Assembly (NCBI RefSeq): GCF_014650115.1
Contig: NZ_BMUI01000008.1
Span: forward strand, 124,001 to 188,000
Length of the DNA stretch: 64,000 bases
Direction of reading: 5' to 3'
Source of the DNA: Streptomyces olivaceoviridis
GTDB lineage: Bacteria > Actinomycetota > Actinomycetes > Streptomycetales > Streptomycetaceae
The position numbers and the translations under genes are program-made. The notes below the pieces were generated by a model that made no database searches, was not told the DNA's origin, and saw only the letters and a list, made by a program, of their open reading frames with translations. This document shows, in pieces, positions 8,735 through 16,855 of the stretch (position 1 is the stretch's first letter; every line of letters starts with the position of its first letter).

Positions 8735-10039
8735 ATGGCGGATGTGACGGACCTGCTCGACGCGGGCGAACGGCTCGGACCCGAGGAGTTGCGGGCGCTG
8801 CAACGGGAGCGGCTGCGCGCGTCGCTGCGGCACGCGTACGAGAACGTGCCGTTCTACCGCGAGTCCTTCGACAAGGCCGGCGTCCGCCCGGAGGACTGCC
8901 GCACCCTCGCCGACCTCGCGCACTTCCCCTTCACGACCAAGGCGGACCTCCGGGAGAACTACCCGTACGGCATGTTCGCCGTGCCCCGGGAGAAGATCCG
9001 CCGGCTGCACGCCTCCAGCGGCACCACGGGACGCCCCACCATCGTCGGCTATACGGACAACGACATTTCCATGTGGGCCGACGTGGTGGCGCGGTCGATC
9101 AGGGCGGCCGGCGGCCGACCGGGCGATGTCGTCCATGTGGCGTACGGGTATGGGCTGTTCACCGGTGGTCTCGGTGCGCACTATGGCGCCGAGCGCCTGG
9201 GCTGTACGGTCGTCCCCGCGTCCGGCGGCATGACGGCCCGGCAGGTGCGGCTGATCCAGGACCTGGAGCCGTCCGTCATCATGGTGACCCCGTCCTACAT
9301 GCTCACCCTGCTGGACGAGTTCGAACGGCAGGGCGTGGACCCGCGCACCACCTCGCTGCGGGTGGGCGTCTTCGGTGCCGAGCCCTGGACCGAGCAGATG
9401 CGGCGGGAGATCGAGGAGCGGTTCGCGATCGACGCCGTCGACATCTACGGGCTGTCCGAGGTGATCGGCCCCGGCGTCGCCCAGGAGTGCGCGGAGACCA
9501 AGGACGGCCTCCATGTGTGGGAGGACCACTTCTACCCGGAAGTCGTGGATCCGATCACGGGTGAGGTGCTGCCGGAGGGCGAGCGGGGCGAGCTGGTGTT
9601 CACCTCGCTGACCAAGGAGGCCATGCCGATCGTCAGGTACCGCACGCGGGACCTGACACGGCTGCTGCCCGGCACGGCCCGGGTGTTCCGGCGGATGGAG
9701 AAGATCACCGGGCGCAGCGACGACATGGTGATCCTGCGCGGGGTCAATCTGTTCCCGACCCAGATCGAGGAGATCGTGCTGCGCACGCCCGGTGTGGCGC
9801 CGCACTTCCAGCTGCGTCTCACCCGCGAGGGCCGCATGGACGCGCTGACCGTGCGGGCCGAGGCCCGCCCCGACGCACCGCCGGAGGTGCGGGAGGCGGC
9901 GGCCCGGTCCATCGTCGCGGCGGTCAAGGACGGCATCGGGGTGTCGGTCGGCGTGGAGATCGTGGAGCCCGAGTCGCTGGAGCGCTCGGTGGGCAAGATC
10001 CGCCGGATCGTGGACCTGCGGCCACACGACGCCGGGTAG
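8735..10039 (+). CDS. paaK: Phenylacetate-CoA ligase
   Basis: 434-residue ANL-family ligase with the compact length and motifs of PaaK: HASSGTTGRPTIVGYT near residue 93, YGLSEVIGPGVAQEC, and the C-terminal GRSDDMVILRGVNLFPTQIE. It converts phenylacetate (or a close aryl-acetate) to its CoA thioester with ATP, the first step of aerobic phenylacetate breakdown. The ATG at 8735 is preferred because GAGGGAGA stands just upstream and homologues begin near it. No paaABCDE epoxidase genes are in the window, so either they lie elsewhere or the substrate differs. Confidence 0.92.
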   Translation: MADVTDLLDAGERLGPEELRALQRERLRASLRHAYENVPFYRESFDKAGVRPEDCRTLADLAHFPFTTKADLRENYPYGMFAVPREKIRRLHASSGTTGRPTIVGYTDNDISMWADVVARSIRAAGGRPGDVVHVAYGYGLFTGGLGAHYGAERLGCTVVPASGGMTARQVRLIQDLEPSVIMVTPSYMLTLLDEFERQGVDPRTTSLRVGVFGAEPWTEQMRREIEERFAIDAVDIYGLSEVIGPGVAQECAETKDGLHVWEDHFYPEVVDPITGEVLPEGERGELVFTSLTKEAMPIVRYRTRDLTRLLPGTARVFRRMEKITGRSDDMVILRGVNLFPTQIEEIVLRTPGVAPHFQLRLTREGRMDALTVRAEARPDAPPEVREAAARSIVAAVKDGIGVSVGVEIVEPESLERSVGKIRRIVDLRPHDAG

Positions 10040-10523
10040 GACCCGGCCGGCGGAACTGGGCGAGGTCGTACGGCGCCGGCGGTGGCCAGCGGGTCTGCCT
10101 GATCCACCTCGACTTACCCCGACGACGACCCTCCTCCGGCGGCGACCGCTTCGTGGACGGCCTGGTGTTCCGGTGCGACCCGGACACCGTCGTACGGAAG
10201 CCGCGCGGGCACGTCGACGCGGGCGCCGACCGTGGGGCCGTACAGGTGATCGGCGTGCGGCCGGGCGAGTCGGCGCCGCCGCACCGACGGTCGCCGGCCG
10301 ACGCGCTGCCGCCGGCGAAGGACTCGGCCGGCCGATGAGCGACCGGCCCGGTCGCGGTACCCGCCGGCCGAGCGTCATGCCCCGGGCCCGGGCGTCGTGT
10401 GTCCGGGCCCGGGCTCCGTCCGCGCCCGGGCGCCGTACGCCCAGACCCGGGCTCCGTCCGCGCCCGGGCGCCGTACGTCCGGGCCGGCCGCCGTGCGCCC
10501 CGGCCGGCCGCCCTACGCCCCGG
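10040..10523. other. Convergent intergenic region
   Basis: 484 bases between the stop codons of two convergent ligase genes. An open + frame reading GDRFVDGLVFRCDPDT and onward (10140-10338) uses codon bias like a real gene, but it has no recognisable domain and no ribosome site, so it is not called. The 3' half is a GC-rich repeat array. Confidence 0.4.
10408..10477. repeat. Perfect 32-bp direct repeat plus degenerate GC repeats
   Basis: The same 32-bp sequence occupies 10408-10439 and 10446-10477, six bases apart. Each copy holds two CCCGGG boxes and ends in GCCGTACG. Partial copies flank the pair (10381-10407), and a second short motif, CCGGCCGCC, repeats from 10483 to 10532. The array reaches the stop codon of the minus-strand ligase, so it may act as a bidirectional terminator region. 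Confidence 0.8.
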
Positions 10524-12020
10524 CTAGCCGCCGAAGCGGTCGCGCAGTTCGCGCTTGAGGATCTTGCCACTCGCGTTGCGCGGCAACTCCCCCGCGAACA
10601 GCACCCGTTTGGGCGCCTTGAACGGCGCGAGCCTCGCCTTCACGTGCGCGATCAGCTCCTCCTCCGTCACCTCGCCGCGCGGGACGACGACCGCCGTGAC
10701 GGCCTCGATCCACCGCTCGTCCGGCAGGCCGACCACGGCGGCCTCGGCGACCGCCTCGTGGGTGTACAGGGCGTCCTCGACCTGGCGCGAAGCCACCAGG
10801 ACGCCACCGGAGTTGATGACGTCCTTCACCCGGTCCACGATGGTGAAGTACCCGTCGGCGTCCCGCACGGCGAGGTCCCCGGAGTGGAACCAGCCGTCGC
10901 GGAAGGCCTCGGCGGTCTCCTCGGGCTTGTCCCAGTAGCCCTCGCACAACTGCGGTGACCGGTAGACGATTTCGCCGGGCGTGCCGGCGGGGACGTCCTT
11001 GCCGTCCTGGTCGACCACGCGGGCGTCGACGAACAGGACAGGACGGCCGCAGGAGTCCATCCGGCCCTGGTGTTCGTCGGGCGCGAGGACGGTGGCCAGC
11101 GGGCCGATCTCGCTCTGGCCGAAGCAGTTGTAGAAACCGAGCTCCGGCAGCCGCTCGCGCAGGCGCTCCAGGACCGGCACCGGCATGATCGACGCGCCGT
11201 AGTAGGCCTTGCGCAGTCCGGACAGGTCCCGGGTCGCGAAGTCCGGGCGGCCCGCGAGGCCGATCCAGACCGTCGGCGGGGCGAACAGGCTGTCCACGCG
11301 GCCCGCTTCGATCAGGTCGAACAGCCGGTCCCCGTCGGGCGCGTCGAGGATCAGGTTGGTGGCGCCGACCGCGAGGTAGGGCAGCAGGAAGACGTGCAGT
11401 TGCGCGGAGTGGTACAGCGGCAGGGAGTGCGCGGGGCGGTCACCGGCGCTGAGGTCGAGGGCGGTGATCGCGCTCAGGTACTCGTGGACCAGGGCGCGGT
11501 GCGTCATCATCGCGCCCTTGGGCAGGGCGGTGGTCCCGGACGTGTAGAGGAGCTGCACCAGGTCCTCTGTGCGTGGCTCGGGGCCGTCGTACGGGGGTGT
11601 GGTCGCCAGGCGCGCCAGGAGCGAATCGCCGGTGTCGCGCAGGGGCAGCGTGCGGACGTCGTCGGGGAGCCGGCCGGCGATGCCGGGGTCGGTGAGCACC
11701 AGGGAGCTGCCGGACTGGCGGACGAGGTACGCGAGGTCGTCGCCGGTGAGGTTGTGGTTGACCGGCACGTGTACGAGGCCGGCGCGGGCGCAGGCCAGGA
11801 AGCCGATCAGGTACGCGTCCGAGTTGTGGCCGTAGGAGCCGACCCGGTCGCCGGGGGCGAGGCCCTGGCCGAGCAGGACGCCCGCCGCGCGGGAGACGGC
11901 CTCGTCGAGTTCCGCGTACGTCCAGGCGCGGCCGGCGTACTCGACCGCGACCCGTGCCGGGGTGCGCCGGGCGCTGCGCCGCAGCACCCCGTCCACCGTG
12001 CTGCCCTGTCCCTGCGTCAT
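10524..12020 (-). CDS. AMP-forming fatty acyl-CoA synthetase
   Basis: 498 residues with all core motifs of a long/medium-chain acyl-CoA ligase: LLYTSGTTALPKGAMMTH, CFGQSEIGP, FHSGDLAVRDADGY, VDRVKDVINSGG and the lysine-bearing NASGKILKREL. Cytoplasmic enzyme forming acyl-CoA from fatty acid, ATP and CoA. It begins with ATG at 12020. It is read in the same direction as the next ligase upstream but is separated from it by 198 bases that include a strong terminator, so it probably has its own promoter. Confidence 0.92.
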   Translation of the reverse strand: MTQGQGSTVDGVLRRSARRTPARVAVEYAGRAWTYAELDEAVSRAAGVLLGQGLAPGDRVGSYGHNSDAYLIGFLACARAGLVHVPVNHNLTGDDLAYLVRQSGSSLVLTDPGIAGRLPDDVRTLPLRDTGDSLLARLATTPPYDGPEPRTEDLVQLLYTSGTTALPKGAMMTHRALVHEYLSAITALDLSAGDRPAHSLPLYHSAQLHVFLLPYLAVGATNLILDAPDGDRLFDLIEAGRVDSLFAPPTVWIGLAGRPDFATRDLSGLRKAYYGASIMPVPVLERLRERLPELGFYNCFGQSEIGPLATVLAPDEHQGRMDSCGRPVLFVDARVVDQDGKDVPAGTPGEIVYRSPQLCEGYWDKPEETAEAFRDGWFHSGDLAVRDADGYFTIVDRVKDVINSGGVLVASRQVEDALYTHEAVAEAAVVGLPDERWIEAVTAVVVPRGEVTEEELIAHVKARLAPFKAPKRVLFAGELPRNASGKILKRELRDRFGG

Positions 12021-12181
12021 GACTCATGATCCTGGGTCCGGCGCCGGGGCGGGTCAAGCACCCGGGCGGCCCGGACGCGTACCGGTCGGCACGCCAACCG
12101 TCGATTTCCTCCACGACGTTGGGAGACACGACGTGCGGATCGGGGGCGATCCGGCGCGAACACTGATCCGCGCGCCCGTCT

Positions 12182-12211
12182 GTGGTCCCGTCCCCCATGG
12201 GGCGGGACCAC
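12182..12211 (-). terminator. Strong hairpin terminator
   Basis: A 9-bp stem GTGGTCCCG/CGGGACCAC is continued by CCCC/GGGG around a three-base loop, with a single bulged T. It starts only eight bases past the stop codon of the ligase at 12219-13778 and should end its transcription. Confidence 0.75.
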
Positions 12212-12218
12212 ACCGGTC

Positions 12219-13778
12219 TCACACGGGACGTGTGCGTCCCTCCCAGTACGGGTCCCGCAGCCGCCGCTTGTACAGCTTGCCGTTGGGGTCGCGGGGCATC
12301 TCGGCGATGAAGTCGACGCTCCTGGGACGTTTGTAGCCCGCGAGCCGCCCGGCGCAGTGGTCGAGGAGCGCGGCGGCCAGCGCCGGGCCCGGTTCATGGC
12401 CCGGGGCCGGTTCGACCACGGCCTTGACCTCCTCGCCCCAGTCGTCGTGCGGGATGCCGAAGACGGCGGCGTCGGCGACGGCGGGATGGGCCAGGAGGGC
12501 GGACTCGACCTCGGCCGGGTAGATGTTCACCCCGCCGGAGATGATCATGTCGATCTTGCGGTCGCGGAGGAAGAGGTAGCCGTCCTCGTCCAGGTAGCCG
12601 AGGTCGCCGACGGTGAAGAAGTCGCCGATGCGGTTCTTCCGCGTCTTGGCCTCGTCCTTGTGGTACGAGAAGCCGCCGGTGTTCATCTTCAGGTACACGG
12701 TGCCGAGTTCACCCGGCGGCAGCCGCTCGCCGTCCTCGTCGAAGACCGCGAGTTCGCTGATCGGCCAGGCCTTGCCGACGGTGCCGGGCTTCTTCAGCCA
12801 GTCCTCGGCGGTGGCGAAGGCCCCGCCGCCCTCGCTGGCGGCGTAGTACTCCTCCACACAGTCCCCCCACCAGTCGATCATCGCCCGCTTCACGTGGTCG
12901 GGGCAGGGGGCGGCCCCGTGGATGGCGTGCCGCATGGACGAGACGTCGTAGCGGGCCTTGACGTCGTCCGGGAGGGCCAGCAGCCGGTGGAACTGGGTCG
13001 GGACCATATGGGTGTGCGTGCACCTGTGCGCGTCGATGAGGCGGAGCATCTCCTCGGGCGTCCACTTGTCCATCAGCACCAGGCGGTGGCCGATGTGCAG
13101 GGAGGCGCCCGCGAACTGGAGAACGGCGGTGTGGTAGAGCGGCGAGCAGACGAGGTGCACGTTGTCGTCGTACGGCTGGATGCCGAAGATGCCGAGGAAG
13201 CCGCCGAGATAGGCCTCCTCGGGGCGCTTGCCGGGCAGCGGCCGGCGGATGCCGCGCGGGCGGCCTGTGGTGCCCGAGGTGTAGTTCATGACCCAGCCCA
13301 GCTCCCGGTCACAAGGTGCCGACCCAGGCTGCCCGGCGAGCAGTTCGGCGTACGGCCGGAAGCCCTCGACCGTGCCGACGGCGTACCGGTGGCTCGGCGG
13401 GAGCCCGGCCTCGTCGGCCGCCCGGCGGGCCGGGCCGGCGAACCGCTCGTGGGCGAGGAGCACCTTGGCGCCGGAGTCGGCGACGATCCAGGCGATCTCC
13501 GGGCCCACGAAGTGGTGGTTGACGGGGACGAGGTAGAGACCGGCCTGGCTGGCGGCGAGGTACGCGGTGAAGAACTCGGGGCCGTTGGGCAGGACGACCG
13601 CGAAGGCGTCCCCGCGCCCGAGGCCTGCGGCGCGCAGGCCGTGGACGAGACGGTTCGCGGCGGCGTGCAGCCGTCCGGCCGTCCACTCCTCGCCGTCCGG
13701 GGCGATCAGGACCGTACGGCCGGGGTCCTGGGCGGCCTGGGCCCAGAAACCGGGGGGTGTGCTGGCGGGTGCGCTCAC
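12219..13778 (-). CDS. AMP-forming acyl-CoA synthetase
   Basis: 519-residue ANL ligase. Motifs: MNYTSGTTGRPRGIRR, YAASEGGG, FTVGDLGYLDEDGY, RDRKIDMIISGGVNIYPAEVE and DPNGKLYKRRLR. The start is GTG and overlaps the stop of the nitronate-monooxygenase-like gene by GTGA, so the two are co-translated and probably act on the same compound. Actinobacterial ligases of this form sit in fatty-acid and steroid catabolic clusters. The substrate cannot be read from sequence. Confidence 0.92.
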   Translation of the reverse strand: MSAPASTPPGFWAQAAQDPGRTVLIAPDGEEWTAGRLHAAANRLVHGLRAAGLGRGDAFAVVLPNGPEFFTAYLAASQAGLYLVPVNHHFVGPEIAWIVADSGAKVLLAHERFAGPARRAADEAGLPPSHRYAVGTVEGFRPYAELLAGQPGSAPCDRELGWVMNYTSGTTGRPRGIRRPLPGKRPEEAYLGGFLGIFGIQPYDDNVHLVCSPLYHTAVLQFAGASLHIGHRLVLMDKWTPEEMLRLIDAHRCTHTHMVPTQFHRLLALPDDVKARYDVSSMRHAIHGAAPCPDHVKRAMIDWWGDCVEEYYAASEGGGAFATAEDWLKKPGTVGKAWPISELAVFDEDGERLPPGELGTVYLKMNTGGFSYHKDEAKTRKNRIGDFFTVGDLGYLDEDGYLFLRDRKIDMIISGGVNIYPAEVESALLAHPAVADAAVFGIPHDDWGEEVKAVVEPAPGHEPGPALAAALLDHCAGRLAGYKRPRSVDFIAEMPRDPNGKLYKRRLRDPYWEGRTRPV

Positions 13779-14887
13779 GGCCGGCCGCTCCTTCCGGCGA
13801 TGCGGTTGACGCGGTCCACGGCCTTCTCGAAGCCGCGGGTGAGGTCGTCGAAGACGGCCTGGACGCTGCGTTCGGCGGTCATCCGGCCGACGATCTGGCC
13901 GACCGGGGTGCCGAGCAGGGGCTCGACCTCGTACTTCTGGATGCGGGAGACGGCCTCGGCGACCAGCAGACCCTGCAAGGGCATGGGCAGGGTGCCGGGG
14001 CCGGCCGGGCCGTCCCAGGCGTCGGTCCACTCGGTGCGCAGCTGGCGTGCGGGTTTCCCGGTCAGGGCGCGGGAGCGGACGGTGTCCCCGGACCCGGCGG
14101 CGAGCAGTTTGCGGGTCAGGGCGGGCGAGTGGAGGTCGGCTTCTGTGGTGGTCAGCCATATGGAGCCCAGCCATACACCTTGGGCGCCGAGGGTGAGTGC
14201 GGCGGCCACCTGTGGTCCGCTGCCGATGCCGCCCGCGGCCAGGACGGGCAGCGGGTCGACGGCCTCCACGATCTCGGGTGTGAGCACCATGGTGGCGATC
14301 TCCCCGGTGTGGCCGCCGGCCTCGTAGCCCTGGGCCACCACGATGTCGATGCCGACTTCCTGGTGCTTGCGGGCGTGCCGGGCGCTGCCGGCGAGCGCGG
14401 CGACCAGGATGTCGCGGTCGTGGGCTCGCTCGACGATGTCGGCGGGCGGCGAGCCGAGGGCGTTGGCCAGCAGCCTGATCGGGTAGTCGAAGGCGACGTC
14501 GAGCTGGGTGCGGGCGACCTGTTCCATCCAGCCGGTGATGCGCCACCCGGACGCCTCCCCCTCGACCAGTTCCGGGACGCCGTGCGCGGCGAGGGTGTCC
14601 CGTACGAACCGCCGGTGTTCCTCGGGGATCATCGCCTCGACGTCGGCCTCCGTGACGCCCTCGACCTTCTTCGCGGGCATGACCACGTCCAGCCCGTAGG
14701 GCCGGCCCCCGGCGTGGGCGTCGAGCCAGTCGAGGTCGCGTTTGAGGTCGTCGGGGGCGGTGTAGCGGACCGCGCCGAGCACGCCGAAGCCGCCGGCCCG
14801 GCTGATGGCCGCGGCGACGGCGGGGAACGGTGTGAAGCCGAAGACGGCGTGCTCGATTCCCAGTTTCCTGCTCAGCTCCGTCTGCAT
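13775..14887 (-). CDS. Nitronate monooxygenase-like FMN protein (NPD family)
   Basis: 370-residue TIM-barrel flavoprotein of the 2-nitropropane dioxygenase family. The FMN-phosphate region LPVLAAGGIGSG and the preceding QGYEAGGHTGE are clear. Family members oxidise alkyl nitronates, but in catabolic gene clusters of actinobacteria many are thought to act on CoA esters instead. The translational overlap with an acyl-CoA synthetase and the shared palindrome 43 bases upstream support a role in acyl-CoA catabolism rather than nitro detoxification. Confidence 0.85.
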   Translation of the reverse strand: MQTELSRKLGIEHAVFGFTPFPAVAAAISRAGGFGVLGAVRYTAPDDLKRDLDWLDAHAGGRPYGLDVVMPAKKVEGVTEADVEAMIPEEHRRFVRDTLAAHGVPELVEGEASGWRITGWMEQVARTQLDVAFDYPIRLLANALGSPPADIVERAHDRDILVAALAGSARHARKHQEVGIDIVVAQGYEAGGHTGEIATMVLTPEIVEAVDPLPVLAAGGIGSGPQVAAALTLGAQGVWLGSIWLTTTEADLHSPALTRKLLAAGSGDTVRSRALTGKPARQLRTEWTDAWDGPAGPGTLPMPLQGLLVAEAVSRIQKYEVEPLLGTPVGQIVGRMTAERSVQAVFDDLTRGFEKAVDRVNRIAGRSGRP

Positions 14888-14929
14888 GGGCGCAGGATGC
14901 CGCAGCCGACCGGACGACGGAAGACCCTT

Positions 14930-14946
14930 TCTGATACATCGTCAGA
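14930..14946. promoter_or_regulatory. 17-bp palindromic operator, second copy
   Basis: TCTGATACATCGTCAGA matches the outer TCTGA/TCAGA arms and the length of the site at 5880-5896. Both sites are preceded by TTT and followed by TTTC. It lies upstream of the nitronate-monooxygenase/ligase pair, which suggests that one repressor controls both catabolic units. Confidence 0.65.
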
Positions 14947-14970
14947 TTTCTCGGAAGCTCACGCGCCCCG

Positions 14971-15000
14971 TTGACACATCCCCTCCCTGACAGGAAAGTT
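14971..15000 (+). promoter_or_regulatory. Possible sigma-70-type promoter for serine hydrolase
   Basis: TTGACA at 14971-14976 is a consensus -35 element. The region 17-19 bases further (AAAGTT) is only a weak -10. It would drive the exported serine hydrolase at 15052. Confidence 0.3.
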
Positions 15001-15051
15001 TCACGGTGCAAGGCAGGCGCCGAAAGATTCTTTCACGCGGGAGGCCGCAGC

Positions 15052-16839
15052 ATGACGGACGACGTGGCAGGCGGACGAGCGAGCGGACCCACCCGCCGCC
15101 GGCTCGTCGCGGGCACCCTGGCGGCGGGCGGCGCACTCGCCCTCGCCGCGCTCCCGGCGGGCCCGGCCGCCGCCGCACCCGCCCCCGGCCGCCACCCCAC
15201 CCTGCGCCACGGCTCGCCGGAACGCGCCGGGCTGCTCCCCGCGCACCTGCGGCAACTCGTCACGGACGCCGAGGCGTTCCTCGCCCCCTCCCCCCGGCAC
15301 CCCTGGTACGCGGGCGCCGTGCTGCTCGCCGGGCGCGGCGGCACCGTGGCGCTGCACGAGCCGATCGGCATGGCGGTGCGCTACGCCCGGTACGACGAGA
15401 AGACCGACACCGGCGTCGAACTGCCGCCCGAACAGCGGCTCCCGATGACCCGGGACACCGTGTTCGACCTCGCCTCCGTCTCCAAGCTGTTCACCTCCCT
15501 CCTCGCCGTGCAGCAGATCGAGCGGGGCGCACTGGCCCTGGAGGGGACGGTCGCCTCGTACCTGCCGGAGTTCGGACGCGCGGGCAAGCAGTCGGTGACG
15601 ATCCGTCAACTCCTCACCCACACCTCGGGCTTCCGCGCGTGGCTCCCGCTGTACGACGCGCCGACGTACGAGGGGAAGCTCCAGCTCATCTGGGACGAGG
15701 CACCCCTGAACCCGCCGGGCACCGCCTACCTCTACTCGGACCTGAACCTGATCTCCCTCCAGCTCGTCCTGGAGAAGATCACCGGCCGCGCGCTGGACGT
15801 GCTGCTGCGTGACGAGATCACCGGACCGCTCGGCCTCGACAGCACCCGCTACAACCCGCCCGCCTCCTGGAAGCCGCGGATCGCGGCCACCGAGGACGCG
15901 CGCCGGCCCTGGTCCGGGCTGGACCGCGGGATGGTGTGGGGCGAGGTGCACGACGAGAACGCGTACAGCCTGGGCGGGGTGGCCGGCCACGCGGGGGTGT
16001 TCGCGAGCGCGTGGGACCTCGCGGTCCTCGGCCGTACGCTGCTCGGTGGCGGCCGGTACGGCCGGGCCCGCATCCTGCGGCCCGAGTCGGTGGACCTGAT
16101 GTTCACCGACTTCAACACGGCCTTCCCCGGCGACGAGCACGGCCTCGGCTTCGAGCTGTACCAGCACTGGTACATGGGGGCGATGGCCACCCCGCGCACG
16201 GCCGGCCACACCGGCTTCACCGGCACCTCGCTCGTGCTCGACCCCACGACCGACTCGTTCCTGGTCGTCCTCGGCAACTCCGTGCACCCGGTGCGTAGCT
16301 GGCGGTCCGGTTCCGCTCCCCGGGTCGCCGCCGGGAACCACCTCGCCCGCGCGGTGCCGGTCCGTCCGGCGAGCGGCCGTACGGCCTGGTTCTCGGGCAT
16401 GGCGAACGCCACGGCCGCCACGCTCACCCTGCCGGCGCTGGACACCTCCTCGGGCGCGGCCCGGCTGCGCTGCGCCCTGTGGTGGGACACCGAACCCCGG
16501 TCCGACCTGGTGGCCCTGGAGTCCACCACGGACGGCGGGACCACCTGGCACCCGGTTCCCTTCACCACCACCCGCCATGGCGAGGACCCCGAGGACCACC
16601 CGGCGGGCACGGTCACCGGCTGGTCGGGCCGCGTCTGGCACCGGCTGACCGCCGCCCTGCCGGCCGACCCCCGGCTGGTCCTGCGCTGGCGGTACACCAC
16701 GGACGCGCTGTACGTCGGCCGTGGCGCGTACGTCGACGCGCTGCGCGTCGACGCGGGCGGGACGGTGCTGTTCGACGGGGCGCGCCCGGCGGACGCGGCA
16801 CGGATCGCGGCGGTGGGCTGGCAGGGCTCGGCCGACTGA
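15052..16839 (+). CDS. Tat-exported serine hydrolase (beta-lactamase/class C fold)
   Basis: 595 residues. The N-terminus has a twin-arginine signal (TRRRLVAGT then a long Ala/Leu run, cleavage near AAAAPAPG). The catalytic domain shows SVSK as the SxxK motif in DLASVSKLFTS, YSD in YLYSDLNLIS as the YxN equivalent, and HTG in GHTGFTGTS, the layout of penicillin-binding protein/beta-lactamase-class esterases. A C-terminal domain of about 150 residues looks like an all-beta binding module (LESTTDGGTTWHPV) of the kind found on secreted hydrolases. ATG at 15052 follows GGAGG. Probably an extracellular esterase or peptidase; antibiotic resistance need not be its job. Confidence 0.88.
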   Translation: MTDDVAGGRASGPTRRRLVAGTLAAGGALALAALPAGPAAAAPAPGRHPTLRHGSPERAGLLPAHLRQLVTDAEAFLAPSPRHPWYAGAVLLAGRGGTVALHEPIGMAVRYARYDEKTDTGVELPPEQRLPMTRDTVFDLASVSKLFTSLLAVQQIERGALALEGTVASYLPEFGRAGKQSVTIRQLLTHTSGFRAWLPLYDAPTYEGKLQLIWDEAPLNPPGTAYLYSDLNLISLQLVLEKITGRALDVLLRDEITGPLGLDSTRYNPPASWKPRIAATEDARRPWSGLDRGMVWGEVHDENAYSLGGVAGHAGVFASAWDLAVLGRTLLGGGRYGRARILRPESVDLMFTDFNTAFPGDEHGLGFELYQHWYMGAMATPRTAGHTGFTGTSLVLDPTTDSFLVVLGNSVHPVRSWRSGSAPRVAAGNHLARAVPVRPASGRTAWFSGMANATAATLTLPALDTSSGAARLRCALWWDTEPRSDLVALESTTDGGTTWHPVPFTTTRHGEDPEDHPAGTVTGWSGRVWHRLTAALPADPRLVLRWRYTTDALYVGRGAYVDALRVDAGGTVLFDGARPADAARIAAVGWQGSAD

Positions 16840-16855
16840 GCCGGGGACCCCGTGG

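Noticed and set aside
10153..10338. Small + strand open frame in the convergent gap
   Set aside because: Codon use is gene-like, but no ribosome site, homologous motif or context supports it.
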